From the NCBI GenBank assembly GCA_048213135.1, contig PS015010.1:806001-870000 (forward strand): a stretch of DNA of 64,000 bases, in the 5' to 3' direction. Below, in pieces: positions 44,673 through 53,412 of this stretch (the first letter of the stretch is position 1; each line of letters starts with the position of its first letter). The notes beneath the pieces were generated by a model that was not told the DNA's origin, searched no databases, and saw only the letters and a list, made by a program, of their open reading frames with translations. The stretch comes from Reclinomonas americana ATCC 50394. Lineage: Eukaryota > Jakobida > Jakobea > Jakobida. The position numbers and the translations under genes were made by a program.

Positions 44673-44816
44673 TGAGCGAATGTGCCAAGGCAAAATTCAA
44701 AAGTGAAAAGTAAAAAAGGCCGCATGTAATTGAAAGTTCCCTTTTTAATTTTGACTTTTTACTTTTGAATTCCTCATCCATAATTCGTAATTTCTAATTC
44801 GTAATTCGTAATTATT
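44673..44816. repeat. Composite of three phrase families (C, A, B)
   Basis: Three phrase types follow one another between the kinase gene and murQ. GAGCGAATGTGCC is family C. An inverted arrangement of CAAAATTCAAAAGTG and CTTTTTACTTTTGAATTC is family A (44690-44775). Three copies of TAATTCGTAATT are family B (44780-44812). The family A arms can pair as a long imperfect stem around 44725-44745. The murQ start codon follows directly. Confidence 0.7.
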
Positions 44817-45629
44817 TTGTTCGAACGTACTACAGAATCCGCTTCACATTACAGGCACCTCGAAAAGATGTCTGTACAAGAAATACTCACTAACATCAAC
44901 AAGGAAGACCAGACGGTTCCCCTGGCCATTGCCAAAGCCCTGCCGGCCATTGAAGAGCTGGTGCAGGTGCTGGCAGACCGTATGCTGATGGGCGGCAGGC
45001 TGTTTTATATTGGCGCCGGAACCAGCGGCAGGCTGGGTATTGTAGATGCAAGTGAATGCCCGCCCACATTCGGGGTACCGCATGAACTGGTGATCGGCAT
45101 CATTGCCGGGGGGTATAAAGCCATCACCGAGGCCGTGGAATTTGCGGAAGATGATGCGGAACAGGGGTGGAAAGACCTCCTGGAACATAACGTGAATGAA
45201 AAGGATTTCGTGATTGGCATAGCCGCCAGCGGCACTACGCCATACGTGATTGGGGCACTGCAACAGTGCCGGAAACACGGCATTACCACCGGCAGCATCT
45301 CCTGCAATGCCGAAGCGCCCGTGAGCGCCGCGGCAGACCATCCCGTGGAAGTAGTGGTAGGCCCGGAATTCGTTACCGGCAGCACCCGTATGAAAAGCGG
45401 TACAGCGCAGAAACTGGTGCTCAATATGATCTCCACTACGGCTATGATCCAGCTGGGCAGGGTAGAAGACAACAGTATGGTCAATATGCAGCTCACCAAC
45501 GATAAACTGATTGACAGGGGTGTAAAAATGCTGATGGAAAAAATGGGCACTTCCGACTATGAAGCCGCCAAAGCCCTCCTCCTTAAAACAGGAAGTGTTA
45601 AAAAAGCGATTGAAAGCCGTCTTCCGTAA
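44817..45629 (+). CDS. murQ: N-acetylmuramic acid 6-phosphate etherase
   Basis: This 270-residue SIS-domain lyase cleaves the lactyl ether of MurNAc-6-phosphate to give GlcNAc-6-phosphate, a step of peptidoglycan recycling. The family N-terminus TTESASHYRHLEKMSVQEIL, the loop GRLFYIGAGTSGRLGIVDASECPPTFG and the later GPEFVTGSTRMKSGTAQK are all present. No ATG is available for the family N-terminus: the TTG at 44817 is used, because an in-frame stop (44802) lies just upstream and the next ATG (44868) would remove conserved residues. The kinase gene upstream probably supplies its substrate. Confidence 0.93.
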   Translation: MFERTTESASHYRHLEKMSVQEILTNINKEDQTVPLAIAKALPAIEELVQVLADRMLMGGRLFYIGAGTSGRLGIVDASECPPTFGVPHELVIGIIAGGYKAITEAVEFAEDDAEQGWKDLLEHNVNEKDFVIGIAASGTTPYVIGALQQCRKHGITTGSISCNAEAPVSAAADHPVEVVVGPEFVTGSTRMKSGTAQKLVLNMISTTAMIQLGRVEDNSMVNMQLTNDKLIDRGVKMLMEKMGTSDYEAAKALLLKTGSVKKAIESRLP

Positions 45630-45704
45630 AAAATTAATTGGTAGTATTCTTCAATTACAGTAACTTTCGTATATATAGTTATGATCAACTAAAATACTAC
45701 TCTT

Positions 45705-46940
45705 ATGAATGTAAAAACTTTACTATCAACTTCCTTTATTGCGCTCACTTCTCTCGCTTCCTTCGCACAGGATGCCGGTAAGGCTTATGCCATTACCGGT
45801 AAAAAGAACAACAATTTTTTCTGGGCTGATATCAAACAGGTGGATATCAAAACAGGCAAAGTGGAAAAAGTGCTTTTTGAAGCAGATGTGACCCAGTACA
45901 AAACTACCTACCTGGATGGTTCCAAAGCGACCAATCTGCAGGATGCAAGACCAACCGTTTTCGGCGTAGCCGCATGCGCACTCGACACCCGCCACAACAG
46001 GCTGTACTTTGCGCCCATGCATGTGTCCGACATCCGCTATCTCGATCTGAATAAGCCCGGTGCCGAGTTCACCGTAATCAGCAGGAATGTAATACCCGTT
46101 GCTGCCAATGGTGGGTATCAAACCGAAGAAAGCCAGTTGAGCCGTATGGTAATTGGTGCCGACGGTTACGGTTACGCGATCACCAATGATGCCAACCACC
46201 TCATCCGTTTCAATACCGGTAAAAAGAACCAGGTGGAAGACCTCGGTAATATCGTAGACGCCGAAGACAATAAAGGCATGTCCATTCACAACAAATGCAC
46301 CAGCTGGGGCGGCGATATTGTAGCCGATGCTTTTGGTAAACTGGTGATGATCTCCGCCAATCACAACGTGTTTGTGATCGACGTTGATACCAGGATCGCC
46401 ACTTACAAAGGCGCCATCACCGGTCTGCCGGGCAATTACAGCACCAATGGTGCCGTGGTGGATACCGACGGTAAACTGGTCGTGAGCAGTGCCAACGTAT
46501 TCGATGCTTTGTACAAAGTGGATATGAAAGACCTGAAGGCGGAAAGGATGGAAAGCAAAGAAGCGCCATTCAACGCGTCTGACCTGGCCAATGGCAATAT
46601 GCTCAACCAGAAGGAAGCCGATGAAGCCCGCAGGAACACGGTAGGATCAGCCAGCATCAGGCCGCTGGCACAAGCCAACACCGATAACCACGTATTCCCC
46701 AACCCGGTTACCACCAATGAATTTAAAATTCAGTTCGGTGATGAAACACCGGGTCAGTATAACGTAGCCATCACCGATCTTTCCGGCAAAGCCATCACCA
46801 GCAAAGTGATAAGCGTTTCCGGTAAAGGACAGGCCGTACCTGTTCAACTGGCGGGTAAACTCACCAAAGGCATGTACATGGTTAAAGTAACCGATATCGC
46901 CGGTAAATTCATCTTTACCGAAAGAATCATCGTTCAGTAA
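45705..46940 (+). CDS. T9SS type A sorting domain protein with beta-propeller-like body
   Basis: This 411-residue protein has a signal peptide (cleavage near SLASFAQ). Its body of about 300 residues has strand patterns like a beta-propeller: LYFAPMHVSDIRYLDL, GYGYAITNDANHLIRFN, GKLVMISANHNVFVIDV, GKLVVSSANVFDALYKVD. The C-terminal sorting domain (about 335-411) includes FPNPVTTNEFKIQF and LTKGMYMVKVTDIAGKF. It should be secreted by T9SS. The target or ligand is unknown. It has its own strong terminator and is probably transcribed alone. Confidence 0.88.
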   Translation: MNVKTLLSTSFIALTSLASFAQDAGKAYAITGKKNNNFFWADIKQVDIKTGKVEKVLFEADVTQYKTTYLDGSKATNLQDARPTVFGVAACALDTRHNRLYFAPMHVSDIRYLDLNKPGAEFTVISRNVIPVAANGGYQTEESQLSRMVIGADGYGYAITNDANHLIRFNTGKKNQVEDLGNIVDAEDNKGMSIHNKCTSWGGDIVADAFGKLVMISANHNVFVIDVDTRIATYKGAITGLPGNYSTNGAVVDTDGKLVVSSANVFDALYKVDMKDLKAERMESKEAPFNASDLANGNMLNQKEADEARRNTVGSASIRPLAQANTDNHVFPNPVTTNEFKIQFGDETPGQYNVAITDLSGKAITSKVISVSGKGQAVPVQLAGKLTKGMYMVKVTDIAGKFIFTERIIVQ

Positions 46941-46966
46941 ATAAAAATATTCGGGTTAATAAGTCG

Positions 46967-46998
46967 GAGGCTGCCGTAAAAGGCAGCCTCTCTTTTTT
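46967..46998 (+). terminator. Intrinsic terminator
   Basis: The perfect stem GAGGCTGCC (46967-46975) / GGCAGCCTC (46982-46990), loop GTAAAA, is followed by a run of seven T residues. Confidence 0.92.
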
Positions 46999-47075
46999 TG
47001 TCACACTACCCGTCACACAAACAGGGTATAGAACGGCAGTTGAAAGAACACAGATTTGCAGGTAAAACCACGGTC

Positions 47076-49028
47076 ATGAAAAAGATCTTCCTGTTCTGTT
47101 TCTTCCTGTACACTTCATCATCATCTGCACAAAATCTTGCCGTGAATACAGACGGCAGCGCAGCGGCAGCATCAGCGATGGTGGACATTAAATCCGCCAA
47201 TAAAGGGTTACTTATTCCCCGTGTTGATATCACCGACTTGTCGGTTGCCGCACCCGTGGTGTCGCCGGTGGTATCGCTGCTGGTGTACAACACCAATACA
47301 ACAACCGGCGCGGGTTATTATTACTGGGGCGGAACAGGCTGGATAAAGATGACAAATGCGTCCGACAGTGCGTGGACGCTGAAAGGCAATGCCGGAGCCG
47401 GAGCCGGTCATTTTATCGGAACTACCGATGCGCAACCGTTGCGGTTCAGGGTCAACAATATTCCCGCAGGATTTATTGATGATAACAATGTATCATTCGG
47501 TTCCTTTTCATTAATGACCATTACAACAGGTGTTAACAATACAGCAGTTGGCACAGGATCATTAAAGTTGAATACCGCCGGGATCAACAATACAGCGATC
47601 GGCTTCCAGGCGCTGGATTCCAATACCACAGGTAATTTCGGAACGGCGATCGGTGTCAGTTCCCTGTTCAGGAATAAAACCGGTTTTGCCAATACCGCAC
47701 TCGGCTTCAATGCACTCGGTTCCAATATCGACGGCAACTGGAATAATGCTGTCGGCGCCAATGCGCTTGCCAATAATAAAGATGGCAGTTACAACACCGC
47801 CATCGGGGGTGACGCGTTGATCAGCAATACCAGTGGTGGTGGTAATGTGGCCATTGGCAGCGGTACGCTCTATGATAACACCACGGGCAGCAATAATACG
47901 GCTGTGGGTTATATCGCCCTTGGAAACAACAAAAACGGGAATAATAACAGCGCCCTGGGCTACCTGTCTTTGTACAGCAATACAACAGGCGGCAATAATA
48001 CGGCCATTGGTCACAGCAGTTTATACAATGATACAAGCGGCAGCCATAATACCGCGACAGGCTACCAGAGTATGTTCAATACCACCAACGGGTACAACAA
48101 CACCGCCACTGGTGCGCTTTCCCTGCCCAACAACACAACGGGTTTTGAAAATACCGCGATGGGGTACAGGAGCCTGTACAGTAATGTGGGAGGTGTGGTC
48201 AATACAGCCATCGGGGCTTACGCGTTACAGGCCAACACGCTCGGTAACTTTAATACTGCCGCAGGTTATGAGGCGTTGATCTTTAACAGCGACGGGTATT
48301 CAAACAGCGGCTTCGGCGCACGTACGCTCAGGTACAACTCCTCCGGGCATGACAATGCAGCGGTGGGAGGCTCCGCGCTGGATAACAATACTACCGGCAA
48401 TTTTAATACCGCGATGGGTAACCTGGCGTTCGCTAATAATCAAACAGGCAGCAACAACACGGTGGTAGGTTATAATGCCGGCTCCAATATTGGTCAGAAT
48501 CCCAGTAATTTTTCCGCGTTTGGAAACGGAGCAGGTCATTTAGGCGGCAATTCCAATACCATCGAGATCGGCAACAGCAGTGTGGTATATATTGGCGGAC
48601 AGGTAGGCTGGAGCGTATTCAGTGATCAGCGCATCAAAGACAATATCCGCGATAATGTGCCCGGCCTTGATTTTATCACGAAACTTCGCCCGGTAACTTA
48701 TAACCTCAACATACATCGCCAAAACGACATGACAGGGGCGAAAGACAGTACCAACTGGAAGGGCAAGTATGACATTGAAAACATAACACAAACGGGCTTC
48801 CTGGCGCAACAGGTGGTGGAAGCTGCCGCAGCGGTACACTATGATTTCAATGGGGTAAGAGCGCCGCAAAGCCCGACAGACCTGTACAGCATCCAGTATG
48901 CCTCCTTCGTGGTGCCGCTGGTGAAAGCCGTGCAGGAGCAACAGTCCATTATCGAAGAGCTGAGGAATGAGATCAGGCAAATCAAAACAGCCATGTCAGT
49001 TCAAAATAAAACCCGCAGCGGGAATTGA
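47076..49028 (+). CDS. Repeat-rich surface protein with C-terminal S74 (tail-spike chaperone) domain
   Basis: This 650-residue protein has a signal peptide (YTSSSSAQ). An N-terminal region of about 135 residues includes MVDIKSANKGLLIPRVDI, common in these proteins. Eighteen perfect-length 17-residue repeats of the type NTAIGxxxLxxNTTGxx span residues 156-461. The C-terminal part starts at SDQRIKDNIRD (near residue 514) and is an S74-type intramolecular chaperone domain, ending in a coiled-coil (QSIIEELRNEIRQIKTAM). Such domains trimerise phage tail spikes and bacterial fibres and may cut themselves off. A trimeric beta-helical fibre is likely. It lies 29 bases before a sensor-kinase gene, which suggests joint expression. 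Confidence 0.85.
   Translation: MKKIFLFCFFLYTSSSSAQNLAVNTDGSAAAASAMVDIKSANKGLLIPRVDITDLSVAAPVVSPVVSLLVYNTNTTTGAGYYYWGGTGWIKMTNASDSAWTLKGNAGAGAGHFIGTTDAQPLRFRVNNIPAGFIDDNNVSFGSFSLMTITTGVNNTAVGTGSLKLNTAGINNTAIGFQALDSNTTGNFGTAIGVSSLFRNKTGFANTALGFNALGSNIDGNWNNAVGANALANNKDGSYNTAIGGDALISNTSGGGNVAIGSGTLYDNTTGSNNTAVGYIALGNNKNGNNNSALGYLSLYSNTTGGNNTAIGHSSLYNDTSGSHNTATGYQSMFNTTNGYNNTATGALSLPNNTTGFENTAMGYRSLYSNVGGVVNTAIGAYALQANTLGNFNTAAGYEALIFNSDGYSNSGFGARTLRYNSSGHDNAAVGGSALDNNTTGNFNTAMGNLAFANNQTGSNNTVVGYNAGSNIGQNPSNFSAFGNGAGHLGGNSNTIEIGNSSVVYIGGQVGWSVFSDQRIKDNIRDNVPGLDFITKLRPVTYNLNIHRQNDMTGAKDSTNWKGKYDIENITQTGFLAQQVVEAAAAVHYDFNGVRAPQSPTDLYSIQYASFVVPLVKAVQEQQSIIEELRNEIRQIKTAMSVQNKTRSGN
47541..48458 (+). 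repeat. Eighteen in-frame 51-bp repeats
   Basis: The distance between the first repeat codon (47541) and the start of the partial copy at 48459 is 918 bp, exactly 18 times 51. Each unit encodes 17 residues of the form TAIGxxALxxNTTGxxN. Copies differ at many bases, so this is an old array held by function, not a fresh expansion. Confidence 0.9.
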
Positions 49029-49057
49029 CACTGCCTGCTTTTCGATACTTTTAAAAC

Positions 49058-51928
49058 ATGAAGTGGCTGACCATCTTTTTACTGGTAACGCAAAACGCAT
49101 GGGCGCAGCAACTCCGGTTCGACAGGTATGATGCCACCACCGGGCTGGTTAGTAACGAGATCAGCCGTATGGTGCAGGGGCCGGATGGGGTCATGTATTT
49201 CGGTACGCCCAACGGGCTGAGTTGTTATGATGGCGGTGGCTTCTTCAATTACAATGGTGGCAATGGTTTTACGGAAGGATTTATCAATCATATCCAGGTT
49301 GCCGGTAAAGACAGCATACTCATCTTCCCGTCATCGGCCTGTTATTACATTTTGAAGGGGCACCAGCTGACAAAACGATCGCTTCCTGTCAGTAGCTACA
49401 TCCGCAGTCTTTGTCCCAATGGCGAACAAGGTTATTATGCCGCCACCCGTGAAGGGCTTTTTACTTTCAGCAATGGACAGATGCAGCGTCTGCCTGTTTA
49501 TAAAGACGATCCGCAACCGGGTGTAATGAAAGTGATACCCTGGCGGGATAGTTTGATCGTAATAGGCAGGGCAGGGAAGTCGCTCGACGTGTTCAACCGC
49601 TGCAACTGGAAAAAGATCGCTTCCTATCCTAAATTATATGTGAGGGATCTTTGTGCTGATGGTAAGGGTAATGTGTGGATCGCATCTATCGGAGAAGGGG
49701 TGCAATGTCTTTCGCCGGCATCTGTACAGGGAGATAACATTGTTTTTGCATCGTTACCAGATGTGCTGAAGCCCTTTTCCGGGCAGGAATTCAGGAGTAT
49801 TGTCACCGACAGGCAGGGCAACCTCTGGATGTCAACCATCAGTTCCGGTATACTTTGCTATAACCCGGGTCAAAATAGTTTCAGGCAGATCAGCACTTCC
49901 AATGGGTTAACCGGCAATACCGTTTTTTGTTTGTACACCGACCGGGAAGATAATCTCTGGATCGGCACCAATAACGGTTTGCAGAAACTCGTGCACAAGG
50001 ACTGGCTTTCCTGGTCTTCAAGAGAAGGGTTGCCTGCCGACCTGGTGCTGGACATTCATCGTAGCGGGACTTATACCTATACAACCGGCTATTATGGTTT
50101 AGGGATCGCGAAAACCAATACGCCCATGCGATCATGGAATCCATTAACCGGCGGTGATTATTTTTCGCAGTTCCTGCAACAGGGAAATACAACCTGGCTT
50201 TTTGCTGAAGAAAAATTGTGGCAAATCAATACTGGCGACGGCAGTTTAAATCCAATAAAAAAGTATGACCTGCGCAAAACGTATACGTTCGCGTTGGTAC
50301 AGGATGATAAAAATATTTTTCTCGCCGGGGATAGCGGCATCGCCCTTTTCGGGGAAGATGGCAGTGAAGCAGTATTGACAAAAGAGCCTGCACATGTGAT
50401 TGCCACGAAAGGCAACCAGCTGTATGCGGCGGGTCCGGATAATATGTACCGCATCTACGACCTGCAGGGTACAGGTACAGCAACCCTGCTCACCAGGACA
50501 AAAGAAATACAATTGGGGGAGATAGGTAAAGTTGATGAATTGTTCACTCTTGTCCCGGTGCCTGGTGGTAGCATGGCCTGTGGCAGTGCGCAACAGGGCA
50601 TTTTTATTATTTCCGGTGATGGTAAAGTGCGCAATATTACAATGAAAGACGGGCTCGGCAGCAATAGTGTAAGGGCTATGTTGTGGTTGAATGACACGGT
50701 TTTGCTGGCAGGCACCGGCGCGGGGATCGATCGCATCATCTTTGGCAGAAATGGTAAATTGGTGGTGAAGAATTCTTCCGCTTATTATGGTTTTTCTTCA
50801 GGGGTCTATTGTTTGCGGAAAGATGAAACGGGCGGGCTGCTGGCAGGCACCGAATCGGGGTTGATCAGTATCAGTAAAGCTGACCTGGTGTATGAGGTGA
50901 AGCCATATGCGCCGGTGATCATTTCTTCTTTTTCATTGCTTAACGGAGGAACCAGCCTGGTAGGTGTGCCGGCAGTCATTGATCTTGATCATAACCAGAA
51001 TGGTTTTGAGGTCCGGTTTGCGAGCCCCTCCTTCATCAACGAAAGAGCCACGCGGTACAGTTACTGGCTGAAAGGCAGCGGGCAGAAGGACTGGAGCCGG
51101 CCGTCGGCAGATCATGTGCTGACTTTTTCAGGATTAGCACCCGGGCGGTATACACTGATGGTAAAAGTTGCCGATGACGCGGAAGGCAAAATAACGAGCC
51201 TCGATATCTGTATACGTCCTCCTTTCTGGCAGCGTTGGTGGTTCTATGGTTTGGCAGTTCTCACTGTGCTGGCACTGGGTTATGCGCTTTACCGGTACAG
51301 GGTAAAACAATTATTCAGGGTGGAAAAAATGCGGCAGAAAATATCTTCCGATCTGCATGATGACATCGGCGCTACACTTACCGGCGTAAGTTTTCTGACG
51401 GAACTGGCCCGTTCTGGAACGATTACTGAAGACACCCGTGATCAGTACCTCGCCAAAGCATCGGAACAAACACGCAACATTTCTGAAAGGCTGGCCGATA
51501 TTGTGTGGAGCATCAACCCGGGCTATGATAAACTCGATATCCTGTTGTATAAAATGCGCCGTTACGCGGGAGAGTTACTGGAAAGTAAGGGCATCAATTA
51601 CCAGGTCAATTTTCCTGAAACCGTGGATGATATCAAGCTGGGCATGGAAAGCCGGCAGCACCTGTATCTTATTTTTAAAGAAGCGCTGAATAATATCGTG
51701 AAGTACGCTTTTGCAACGCAGGTATCCGTTACCGTTACTGTCGAACGGAAAGAACTGGTGATGGTGATTGGCGATAACGGCACTGGTTTCGATGAACAAA
51801 AAACCGTCATGGGAAATGGGATTGCCAATATGAAACACCGGGCGGCATTGGCAGGAGGGAGTTGTACGGTTGTTTCTTCGCCGGGTGCAGGTACGGAGGT
51901 GAGGGCGGCGTTTCCGGTAGGTCATTGA
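49058..51928 (+). CDS. Two-component sensor histidine kinase with propeller sensor
   Basis: This 956-residue protein has a signal peptide (TQNAWAQ). A large extracytoplasmic two-component propeller follows (about 20-620), with repeats such as GPDGVMYFGTPNGLSCYD, DRQGNLWMSTISSGILCY and DREDNLWIGTNNGLQKL. Then come a Y_Y_Y domain (about 640-715) and one membrane helix (WWFYGLAVLTVLALGYALY). The kinase is of the HisKA_3 type: H767 in ISSDLHDDIGATLTG, then EALNNIVKYAF and GDNGTGFDEQ of the ATPase domain. There is no receiver or DNA-binding part, unlike hybrid HTCS proteins. It probably phosphorylates the regulator encoded next. Confidence 0.93.
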   Translation: MKWLTIFLLVTQNAWAQQLRFDRYDATTGLVSNEISRMVQGPDGVMYFGTPNGLSCYDGGGFFNYNGGNGFTEGFINHIQVAGKDSILIFPSSACYYILKGHQLTKRSLPVSSYIRSLCPNGEQGYYAATREGLFTFSNGQMQRLPVYKDDPQPGVMKVIPWRDSLIVIGRAGKSLDVFNRCNWKKIASYPKLYVRDLCADGKGNVWIASIGEGVQCLSPASVQGDNIVFASLPDVLKPFSGQEFRSIVTDRQGNLWMSTISSGILCYNPGQNSFRQISTSNGLTGNTVFCLYTDREDNLWIGTNNGLQKLVHKDWLSWSSREGLPADLVLDIHRSGTYTYTTGYYGLGIAKTNTPMRSWNPLTGGDYFSQFLQQGNTTWLFAEEKLWQINTGDGSLNPIKKYDLRKTYTFALVQDDKNIFLAGDSGIALFGEDGSEAVLTKEPAHVIATKGNQLYAAGPDNMYRIYDLQGTGTATLLTRTKEIQLGEIGKVDELFTLVPVPGGSMACGSAQQGIFIISGDGKVRNITMKDGLGSNSVRAMLWLNDTVLLAGTGAGIDRIIFGRNGKLVVKNSSAYYGFSSGVYCLRKDETGGLLAGTESGLISISKADLVYEVKPYAPVIISSFSLLNGGTSLVGVPAVIDLDHNQNGFEVRFASPSFINERATRYSYWLKGSGQKDWSRPSADHVLTFSGLAPGRYTLMVKVADDAEGKITSLDICIRPPFWQRWWFYGLAVLTVLALGYALYRYRVKQLFRVEKMRQKISSDLHDDIGATLTGVSFLTELARSGTITEDTRDQYLAKASEQTRNISERLADIVWSINPGYDKLDILLYKMRRYAGELLESKGINYQVNFPETVDDIKLGMESRQHLYLIFKEALNNIVKYAFATQVSVTVTVERKELVMVIGDNGTGFDEQKTVMGNGIANMKHRAALAGGSCTVVSSPGAGTEVRAAFPVGH

Positions 51929-51958
51929 ATATTTAAAATTGATTATTGACCACTTAAA

Positions 51959-52050
51959 ATAGATGTGCGAATGTGTAAATGTGTGAGTATGCGAATGAAC
52001 ACTCTTCCTGGTTAAACACATTCATAATCCATAATTCATCATTAATAATT
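51959..52050. repeat. Phrase repeats, families C and B, between kinase and regulator genes
   Basis: ATAGATGTGCGAATGTG and ATGTGTGAGTATGCGAATG (51959-52002, family C) are followed by TTCATAATCCATAATTC and ATCATTAATAATTAC (52018-52050, family B). They lie inside what should be one transcript, so they are probably transcribed. Confidence 0.6.
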
Positions 52051-52056
52051 ACCGTC

Positions 52057-52692
52057 ATGAAAAAGATCCGCTTATTGATTTATGAAGACAACGATGTTCT
52101 TCGCCAGTCTGTACTGCTCATGATGCAGGGTACGCCCGATATCCAGGTAATGGGCGCTTTCGGCAACTGCAGCGGGGTACGGGAACAGGTAAAGGAATGG
52201 CAACCGGATGTGGTGCTGATGGACATCGACATGCCGGGGCATAACGGTATCTATGGCACAGCCGTCATCAAGCAGCAATCGCCACACATCAATGTGCTGA
52301 TGTATACCGTTTTTGATGATGATGAAAAGTTGTTCGCGGCTCTGGAAGCCGGTGCCGACGGGTATTTGCTGAAGAACACATCCCCGCTTAAAGTATACGA
52401 AGCCGTAAAGGATGTGATCCTCGGCAGTGCACCTTTATCACCCGGCGTGGCGCAAAAAGTATTAAACGTATTTCACCAGCGACCATTAAAAAAGGAACCC
52501 GAGCAGGTTCTCACGGAAAGAGAGAAAGAGATACTTAATTATCTTGTCAAAGGCTATACCTACAAAAGTATTTCGGCGCAATGCGGCATCACACTGGACA
52601 CGGTGAAAACGCATATCAAAAATATCTATGCCAAATTACAGGTAAGCTCCGGGAAGGAAGCTGTGGCCAAAGTAATGAAGTATAATTTTTAA
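52057..52692 (+). CDS. NarL/LuxR-type response regulator
   Basis: This 211-residue protein has a receiver domain with the phospho-acceptor D56 in VVLMDIDMPGHNG. The acidic pair is in IYEDND and the lysine in YLLKNTSPLK. The C-terminal LuxR helix-turn-helix is LTEREKEILNYLVKGYTYKSIS with TLDTVKTHIKNIYAKL. It is the natural partner of the upstream kinase (HisKA_3 kinases pair with NarL-type regulators). The ATG at 52057 gives the standard receiver start; upstream in-frame sequence is phrase repeat. Target genes are unknown. The S74 surface protein gene in the same run is a candidate. Confidence 0.94.
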   Translation: MKKIRLLIYEDNDVLRQSVLLMMQGTPDIQVMGAFGNCSGVREQVKEWQPDVVLMDIDMPGHNGIYGTAVIKQQSPHINVLMYTVFDDDEKLFAALEAGADGYLLKNTSPLKVYEAVKDVILGSAPLSPGVAQKVLNVFHQRPLKKEPEQVLTEREKEILNYLVKGYTYKSISAQCGITLDTVKTHIKNIYAKLQVSSGKEAVAKVMKYNF

Positions 52693-52736
52693 CCGCTTTT
52701 TTACGCATCATTTGCTTTCCAAAGCATATTCCTTTT

Positions 52737-52744
52737 TAATTTTG
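52737..52744 (+). promoter_or_regulatory. Putative promoter (TTTG, 22 bp, TAATTTTG)
   Basis: This is an exact TAnnTTTG -7 box with a TTTG at 52711-52714, 22 bp upstream, close to the Bacteroidota consensus. It precedes the unknown gene at 52797 by 52 bases. Confidence 0.5.
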
Positions 52745-52796
52745 CAGAAAAGAACACCCTCTGCAGGATATAGAACCATATTATAACTGGCGTCAT

Positions 52797-53327
52797 ATGT
52801 ATACCGCTGAAGAAGATGAAAAGTCTCCTTTCTTTGGCCGTACATACAGTGAATTTGAATTTTCCCAAACCGTTTACAACTATTATATCCACCCCCAGTG
52901 GGACGATTTTGGCAGCCGTACCCTGTATATGAAACTGCTGTTTGCCGATTACGAACAGAGTTATGCCATCATTGAACTCATCGGCGAATGGAATGATGCC
53001 ATAGAAAATGATATTATGACCCTCCGCCGCGATGTGACGGATGAGTTGTACAAAGAGGGCATCACCAAATTCATACTCATCGCCGAAAATGTACTCAACT
53101 TCCACAGCAGCGATGACCTGTATTATGAAGAGTGGCGTGACCAGTTGTCGGACGATGGCGGGTGGGTGGTCATCCTCAACATGCCAACACAGAGCCAGTA
53201 CGATTTTAAAAAAGCCAGGCTTACCCGTTATATCGAATTGATCGACTATCCGCAATGGCGGATCTTAAAACCTGAATTGCTCTTCCAGCAGATCGACAAT
53301 ACGATGCTGCGCAGGCTGGATGGCTGA
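52797..53327 (+). CDS. Conserved-looking protein of unknown function upstream of sdhCAB
   Basis: This 176-residue acidic protein has no signal peptide or membrane segment. It is rich in Tyr, Asp and Glu: YSEFEFSQTVYNYYIHPQWDDFGS, DYEQSYAIIELIGEWNDAIEN, then ITKFILIAENVLNFHSSDDLYYEEW and GGWVVILNM. The alternation looks like an alpha/beta domain, but I do not recognise the family. It lies 85 bases before sdhC in the same direction, with an extra promoter candidate in between (53374). A link to succinate dehydrogenase is only positional. Confidence 0.75.
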   Translation: MYTAEEDEKSPFFGRTYSEFEFSQTVYNYYIHPQWDDFGSRTLYMKLLFADYEQSYAIIELIGEWNDAIENDIMTLRRDVTDELYKEGITKFILIAENVLNFHSSDDLYYEEWRDQLSDDGGWVVILNMPTQSQYDFKKARLTRYIELIDYPQWRILKPELLFQQIDNTMLRRLDG

Positions 53328-53373
53328 TTGTCACAAAAAAGTCCTTAAACCGGTTTTTTTAACAATCCTGTTG

Positions 53374-53381
53374 TATTTTTG
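53374..53381 (+). promoter_or_regulatory. Putative -7 box of sdhCAB (TATTTTTG)
   Basis: This is an exact TAnnTTTG match 31 bases before the sdhC ATG. No TTTG is found at the ideal -33 distance. Confidence 0.5.
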
Positions 53382-53412
53382 TAAGACCAATATTAACTAC
53401 AACACCTTCTAT

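Noticed and set aside
47541-48458. Regular 51-bp direct repeats that could suggest a CRISPR or satellite array
   Set aside because: The units are in frame, differ at many bases and encode a continuous 17-residue protein repeat; there are no constant repeats with unique spacers.
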